IMG/VR virus record: IMGVR_UViG_3300048588_000268
Coordinates: 1 to 22,738 of that record
Origin: a virus
Reading direction: 5' to 3' (one strand)
DNA length: 22,738 bases
In this document: piece by piece, positions 18,999-22,738 of the stretch
Layout: each line of letters opens with the position of its first letter
Numbering within the stretch: the first letter of the stretch is position 1
Translations under genes and position numbers: made by a program
Notes under the pieces: model-generated
What the model saw: only the letters and a program-made list of their open reading frames with translations
The model's database searches: none
What the model was told of the DNA's origin: nothing

Positions 18999-20183
18999 AT
19001 GGCCTTCAACATCGTGCTGGAGTCGTGCGAAGAGGCGGCGCAGCCCCTGCGGGCCGCGCCTGCCATGCTGGCCCTGGCGCCGCGGCTGCTGGTGATGCTG
19101 GGCGACGACCCGTACTACAACGTGGCGTGCCAGTACGGCGCGCGCAACGTCGCGCGCGTCACCACCAGCAGCACGGCCGAGACGATCAAGGACCGCGTGC
19201 ACGCCATGTGGTCCAAGCCGGGATGGCGCGACCTTGCTGCGCGGCGCAGCGCCGGGGACATGCTGATCTCCTGGGCCGGCGGTGACGACCACCGCTGGGC
19301 CGACTCGTGCGACCACACCATCGCCGCGGCCGAGTCCGGCGCCGGGCCGGTGGGCGCGGGGCTGACGCAGTCGCAGGTCAATGCCGTGGCCACCGCCTGG
19401 TACACCGCGCACCGCGAGCTTGGCGCCACGTACTGGGACTACCCCACTGCCGCGGCCATGGCCGGCAACAACGGCGACGTGCCCAGCGGCCCGGCGGCCG
19501 GCGGCGCCGCCATGGCGGCCGCCAGCTTCCCGGTGATCTATCACCACCTGGATTTCGACCGCAACGGCGAGCCGGGCGGCAGCCACGTGCGCGTGATCGT
19601 GCCGGACCTCATCAGCTACCGCAGCCCCACCACTGCCACCGACAACATCAGCAAGGTGTGCATGGGCGCCGCTCAGGAGGCGTGGTTCATGGATGCCGTG
19701 CGCAGCGCGTGGGCCGCTGGATTCCAGCACATCATCATCGCCAGCAGCAAGAAGCTTTACGTCAAAGACTCCAACGGACGATACGGCAGCGGAGAGAACT
19801 CGGACACCTGGGGTGCGTACACCGCAGAGCGAGACCGTGTGTTCGGCACGCTGCACGCGGAGGGAATCCGCGTCGTCGTGATGAGCGGAGACCGGCACAC
19901 GCCCAACGTCGTTCGCCGCACGGTGGCCGACCACGGCGCCGCGTTCGACTGCCTGGACCTGTGCGCGTGCCCGACAGGCGTGGAGAACAACGACACCGGC
20001 CAGGGCGACACGCTGGGCCAGCTGTGGCTGCGCAGCGCCGCCGACCGGTACGAGTGCGTGTTCGGCGCGCTGGAGTTCGGCGACGACGGCCGCATGCGCG
20101 CGTCCATCCGCGACGCGCTGTCCGGCCGCACGCGCTGGGGCTGCTGGGTGGCGCCGCGCAGCAACGAGCCGCTCTACGCCTGA
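18999..20183 (+). CDS. PhoD-like metallophosphoesterase, 394 aa
   Basis: Metal-binding motifs of the PhoD/calcineurin-like superfamily are seen: LGDDPYY (34-40), GGDDHRWADS (94-103), YHHLDFD (181-187) and MSGDRHTP (295-302). The family usually cleaves phosphodiesters or phosphomonoesters with Ca/Fe-type metals. There is no signal peptide, so it may act in the cell or be packaged. It sits between the gpW-like gene and the portal, where lambda has no such gene, and with the LamG-like gene looks like an inserted module. Substrate unknown. Confidence 0.8.
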   Translation: MAFNIVLESCEEAAQPLRAAPAMLALAPRLLVMLGDDPYYNVACQYGARNVARVTTSSTAETIKDRVHAMWSKPGWRDLAARRSAGDMLISWAGGDDHRWADSCDHTIAAAESGAGPVGAGLTQSQVNAVATAWYTAHRELGATYWDYPTAAAMAGNNGDVPSGPAAGGAAMAAASFPVIYHHLDFDRNGEPGGSHVRVIVPDLISYRSPTTATDNISKVCMGAAQEAWFMDAVRSAWAAGFQHIIIASSKKLYVKDSNGRYGSGENSDTWGAYTAERDRVFGTLHAEGIRVVVMSGDRHTPNVVRRTVADHGAAFDCLDLCACPTGVENNDTGQGDTLGQLWLRSAADRYECVFGALEFGDDGRMRASIRDALSGRTRWGCWVAPRSNEPLYA

Positions 20184-20215
20184 TGGCCATGACCCTGCTC
20201 CCCCGGAACAACTGA
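20183..20215 (+). CDS. Possible 10-codon mini-ORF between the phosphoesterase and the portal
   Basis: The ATG shares its A with the TGA of the phosphoesterase (TGATG). It encodes MAMTLLPRNN and stops inside the second 27-bp repeat. It could be a coupling leader, or chance. No Shine-Dalgarno is visible. Confidence 0.2.
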   Translation: MAMTLLPRNN

Positions 20216-20230
20216 CCCCCCGCAGTTCCG
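20204..20230 (+). repeat. 27-bp repeat, copy 2, upstream of the portal gene
   Basis: Begins CGGAACAACT and ends CCGCAGTTCCG, differing from copy 1 only in three adjacent bases near the middle. It lies 22 nt before the portal ATG. Both copies are followed by AGTGCG about 9 nt before the start. Confidence 0.85.
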
Positions 20231-20252
20231 CCCGCGCCGCCACAGTGCGGGC

Positions 20253-21860
20253 ATGCCCTCCTTCTGGCAACGTGCTGTCTCCCGCCTGGGCCTGGTGCCG
20301 GCGTCGGCCGTGGCCGGGCAGGTGCGGGCGGCTCAGGTCGACGCTGCGCGGCGCGTGGCCGGTAGCCTGCGTGGGCAGCAGCGTTCGCTGATCGCAGCGC
20401 TCACCAGCAACGACACCACCACCTGGCAGGCAGACGGCCTGCACATCAACGCCGCCAGCGAATCCGGCCTGGCCGTGGTGCGGGCGCGCAGCCGCGACGC
20501 CGCCGTCAACAACCCCTGGGGGCGCCGATTCGTCGGCCTCGTGCTGCGCAACGTGCTTGGCCCCAACGGCGTGCGCTACCAGAGCCGCGTGCGCGTGGGC
20601 AGCACGGGCGAGCTCAACAAGTCCGCCAACACCCGCCTGGAGGCCGCCTGGGCCGCGTGGGGCCGCAAGGGCGCGTGCGACGTCACCGGGCGCTACACCT
20701 GGCGCACCGTGCAGCGCATCGTCATGCGTCACTGGGTTGTTGACGGCGAGGCCTTCGTGCGCCTCCTGCCCGGCCGCGGCCCGCACCGGTTTCAGGTGCA
20801 GGTGCTGCCGCCTGAAATGGTGCCCACAAGCACCCGCCTGGACCTGGCCAACGGCCACAAGGTGCGCCAGGGCGTCGAGGTCAACGCCGAAGGCGCGGTG
20901 CAGGCGTACTACATCCGCCACGACAACCCCGCGCTCGACCCGCTGGGCGTGGCCGAGCAGGGTGTCAGCCCCCGCGGGCTCAAGCGCATCCCGGCCGCAG
21001 AAATGCTGCACCTGTTCACGCCTGACGAGGCCGGGCAGCTGCGCGGCGTGCCGTGGATGGCCGCCGGCCTGAAATCGGCCTACCAGGCGGCTGATTTCGC
21101 CACCGCCGGCCTGAACAAGGCGCGCGAAAGTGCCAAGCGGGGCGGCTGGCTCGAGGCCATGCCCGAGCACGTGGACCCGCCCAGTGGCGCCAGCGGTGCC
21201 GAGCGCCTGGCAGACGGCCAGGCCGCTGACGGCACGCCGTACCAGACCCTGATCGACGGCACCTGGGACCAGCTGCCCTACGGCTACACCGCCAAGCCGT
21301 TCGAGAGCGACTACCCCAACATCGAGTACGGGCAGTTCATCAAGGATTGCCTGCGCAACGTCGCCAGCGGTTTCGAGGTCAGCTACATCAGCCTGGGCAA
21401 CGACCTGGAGGCCGTCAACTACAGCAGCGGCCAGCTCGGCCTGGAAGACGAGCGCGCGCTGTGGCGCACCGTGCAGGCCGCGTTTGCCGAGGACGACTTC
21501 TGTGCGCCGGTGTTCGGCCTGTGGCTGCGCTACGCCCTGGTGGCCGCGCCCGAACTGTCGGGCCTGAGCTTTGACCGCATCGACCAATACGCTGCCGCCG
21601 CGGCGTGGCAGTGCTACCGCTGGGCGCCCCTGGACCGCGAAAAACACATCTCGGCCCAGCGCGATGCCATCGATGCGCGCATCAGCAGCCCGCAGCGTGA
21701 GATCGTGGCCAATGGTGACGACCCCGACGAGATCCTGGCCGAGATCCGCGACTGGGCGCAGCAAACCGCCGACCTCCCGGCCGTGCAGCGCCCGGGTTCG
21801 GCAACGCAGCCGCAAGAGCCCGCGCGCGTGCGCCTGGTGGCCAGCCGCGACATGGAGTAA
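20253..21860 (+). CDS. Phage portal protein, lambda family, 535 aa
   Basis: The sequence ARSRDAAVNNPWGRRFVGLV, WVVDGEAFVRLLPG, IPAAEMLHLFTPDEAGQLRG and a long helical middle are typical of lambda gpB-type portals, about 530 residues long. It forms the ring through which DNA enters the head. It follows the second repeat and precedes the protease-capsid gene by 9 nt. The Pro-rich end (GSATQPQEPARVR) is usual. Confidence 0.93.
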   Translation: MPSFWQRAVSRLGLVPASAVAGQVRAAQVDAARRVAGSLRGQQRSLIAALTSNDTTTWQADGLHINAASESGLAVVRARSRDAAVNNPWGRRFVGLVLRNVLGPNGVRYQSRVRVGSTGELNKSANTRLEAAWAAWGRKGACDVTGRYTWRTVQRIVMRHWVVDGEAFVRLLPGRGPHRFQVQVLPPEMVPTSTRLDLANGHKVRQGVEVNAEGAVQAYYIRHDNPALDPLGVAEQGVSPRGLKRIPAAEMLHLFTPDEAGQLRGVPWMAAGLKSAYQAADFATAGLNKARESAKRGGWLEAMPEHVDPPSGASGAERLADGQAADGTPYQTLIDGTWDQLPYGYTAKPFESDYPNIEYGQFIKDCLRNVASGFEVSYISLGNDLEAVNYSSGQLGLEDERALWRTVQAAFAEDDFCAPVFGLWLRYALVAAPELSGLSFDRIDQYAAAAAWQCYRWAPLDREKHISAQRDAIDARISSPQREIVANGDDPDEILAEIRDWAQQTADLPAVQRPGSATQPQEPARVRLVASRDME

Positions 21861-21869
21861 CCACCCACG

Positions 21870-22738
21870 ATGCAACCCGAAACACCGATCCCCGACCGCG
21901 TGCGCAAAGCCGCAGCTGAGCACCAGCAGCGCAGCATCACGCTCGACCGTGCGCAGATCGACGAGGAAAAGCGCACCGTCGAGCTTGCGTTTGCCAGCGA
22001 CATCCCCTATCAGCGCTGGTGGGGCACCGAAATCCTTGATTGCACCGCCGGCGCCGTGAACCTGCAGCGCCTGAACGCGCGCCACCCGCTGCTGCTCAAC
22101 CACGACACCAACGACCAGATCGGCGTTGTCGAGCGCGCATGGGTGGACGCCGACCGCAAGTGCCGCGCCGTGGTGCGATTCAGCCGCAGCCAGCTCGGCG
22201 AGGAGATCTTCCGCGACGTGGTGGACGGCATCCGCGAACTGGTCAGCGTGGGCTACTCCATCGATGAGATGGTGCTCGAAAGCCAGGACAAGGACAGCAA
22301 CACCTACCGCGTCAACAAGTGGACCCCGTTCGAAGTGTCCATCGTTCCCGTTCCGGCCGACGCCTCTGTGGGCGTGGGCCGTTCCCTGGCCGCCGAGGCC
22401 CCCACCGCTCAAACCAAGGAGAACCCTGTGAGCGACACCACCACCGCCGCCCCGGCCGCCACCCAGCAGCCGGACATCCGCGTCATCGCCAGCGACGCCA
22501 TCAAGCGCGAGCGCGAGCGCGCCAGCGAAATCCGCGCCATGGGCCAGCACCACGGCCTGGTCGAGGAGGCCGAGCGCGCCGTCACCGACGACGTGTCCGT
22601 CGACGCCTTCCGCAAGACCGTGCTCGACAAGCTCACCGCCGCGGGCAAGCTCAAGCCGGCCGAAGACCCGCACCTGGGCCTGAGCCAGAAGGAGGTGCGC
22701 CAGTTCAGCGTGGCCCGCCTCATGTACGCCCTGCTCGA
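21870..22738 (+). CDS. Prohead protease fused to major capsid protein, partial
   Basis: Residues 20-170 carry the S78/HK97-like prohead protease pattern: ITLDRAQIDEEKRTVELAFA, LLLNHDTNDQIG with the candidate catalytic His, ELVSVGYSI with the candidate Ser, and FEVSIVPVPADASVGVG. The frame then runs without a stop past the protease end into ENPVSDTTTAAPAATQQ and a helical scaffold-like stretch (IKRERERASEIRAMGQH) that normally starts the capsid protein in related phages. The gene is open at the window end. A Shine-Dalgarno and in-frame GTG at codon 187 suggest a second, shorter product. Confidence 0.85.
   Translation, partial: MQPETPIPDRVRKAAAEHQQRSITLDRAQIDEEKRTVELAFASDIPYQRWWGTEILDCTAGAVNLQRLNARHPLLLNHDTNDQIGVVERAWVDADRKCRAVVRFSRSQLGEEIFRDVVDGIRELVSVGYSIDEMVLESQDKDSNTYRVNKWTPFEVSIVPVPADASVGVGRSLAAEAPTAQTKENPVSDTTTAAPAATQQPDIRVIASDAIKRERERASEIRAMGQHHGLVEEAERAVTDDVSVDAFRKTVLDKLTAAGKLKPAEDPHLGLSQKEVRQFSVARLMYALL
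22416..22430 (+). promoter_or_regulatory. Internal ribosome-binding site and GTG start for a capsid-only product
   Basis: AAGGAG (22416-22421) is 6 nt before an in-frame GTG (22428-22430), exactly at the protease/capsid junction. This spacing is optimal for initiation, and nested starts are known in lambda (C and Nu3). Confidence 0.65.
22428..22738 (+). CDS. Predicted capsid or scaffold-capsid product from internal GTG, partial
   Basis: From the internal GTG the product would begin MSDTTTAAPAATQQPDI, followed by a charged helical delta-domain-like region (ERERASEIRAMGQHHGLVEE) and KLKPAEDPHLGLSQKEVR. It lacks the protease part and would allow many capsid subunits per protease. It is in the same frame as the fusion and is cut by the window end. 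Whether both forms are made is untested. Confidence 0.55.
   Translation, partial: MSDTTTAAPAATQQPDIRVIASDAIKRERERASEIRAMGQHHGLVEEAERAVTDDVSVDAFRKTVLDKLTAAGKLKPAEDPHLGLSQKEVRQFSVARLMYALL

Noticed and set aside
18858-22673. A 1271-aa open frame on the minus strand across the phosphoesterase, portal and protease genes
   Set aside because: It is antisense to several recognisable genes, has low-complexity Val/His/Ala/Gly composition, and is the usual GC-rich shadow frame.
1-22738. Integrase, tRNA, CRISPR or IS elements
   Set aside because: No tyrosine or serine recombinase motifs, cloverleaf-like genes, regular spacer arrays or transposase frames were found on either strand.

Overview
The window reads as about 22.7 kb of a temperate, lambda-like (cos-type) phage or prophage. 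The DNA is GC-rich throughout, codons end mostly in G or C, and the protein families suggest a betaproteobacterial (Burkholderiales/Comamonadaceae-like) host. The host call is an inference from composition and gene families, not from a database search.

Layout. (1) 1-8811: one long leftward early operon. From its promoter inward it encodes two small hypothetical proteins, a lipoprotein, a membrane protein, an HNH endonuclease, a dNMP kinase and several winged-helix or DUF-type proteins. Its distal half (about 600-4700) is not ordinary phage sequence. It is cut into modules by nine imperfect palindromes of 51-121 bp, each bounded by RYYYAAC and GTTRRRY-type cores. This is the architecture of integron attC sites. 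(2) 8840-10421: immunity region. Two facing promoters, one leftward (8849-8878) and one rightward (10384-10413), carry the same operator-like sequence between -35 and -10. Between them lie a leftward XRE-type repressor operon and a lone rightward gene. (3) 10422-13058: rightward early genes. These are a Cro/YdaS-like regulator, a small protein, a DnaB-N/RepA-like helicase, and a gene whose 5' end contains twelve TGTCCC/GGGACA hexamers around a palindrome, a candidate origin. (4) 13055-22738: packaging and head genes. The order is a phage structural-type protein, terminase small (Nu1) and large (GpA) subunits, a small HTH protein, a gpW-like protein, a three-gene insertion (unknown protein, LamG-like protein, PhoD-like phosphoesterase), the lambda-type portal, and a prohead protease fused to the major capsid protein, cut by the window end.

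The most unusual feature is the integron-like cassette array inside the phage early operon. In all but one cassette the ORFs run opposite to the attC polarity, so the phage leftward promoter, not an integron promoter, would express them. Their stop codons are often the TAA inside a neighbouring attC core, and three genes have their Shine-Dalgarno and start codon inside an attC loop. The exception, at 2882-3457, is a sense-oriented cassette with its own sigma70 promoter, a 66-aa protein and an HTH protein. No integron integrase or phage integrase is visible in the window, so the array would be classed as CALIN-like (attC sites without an integrase).

Many cassette products are short and cysteine-rich or carry zinc-ribbon-like CxxC pairs, and one is a DUF4406 protein. 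I saw no tRNA, rRNA, CRISPR array or insertion sequence.
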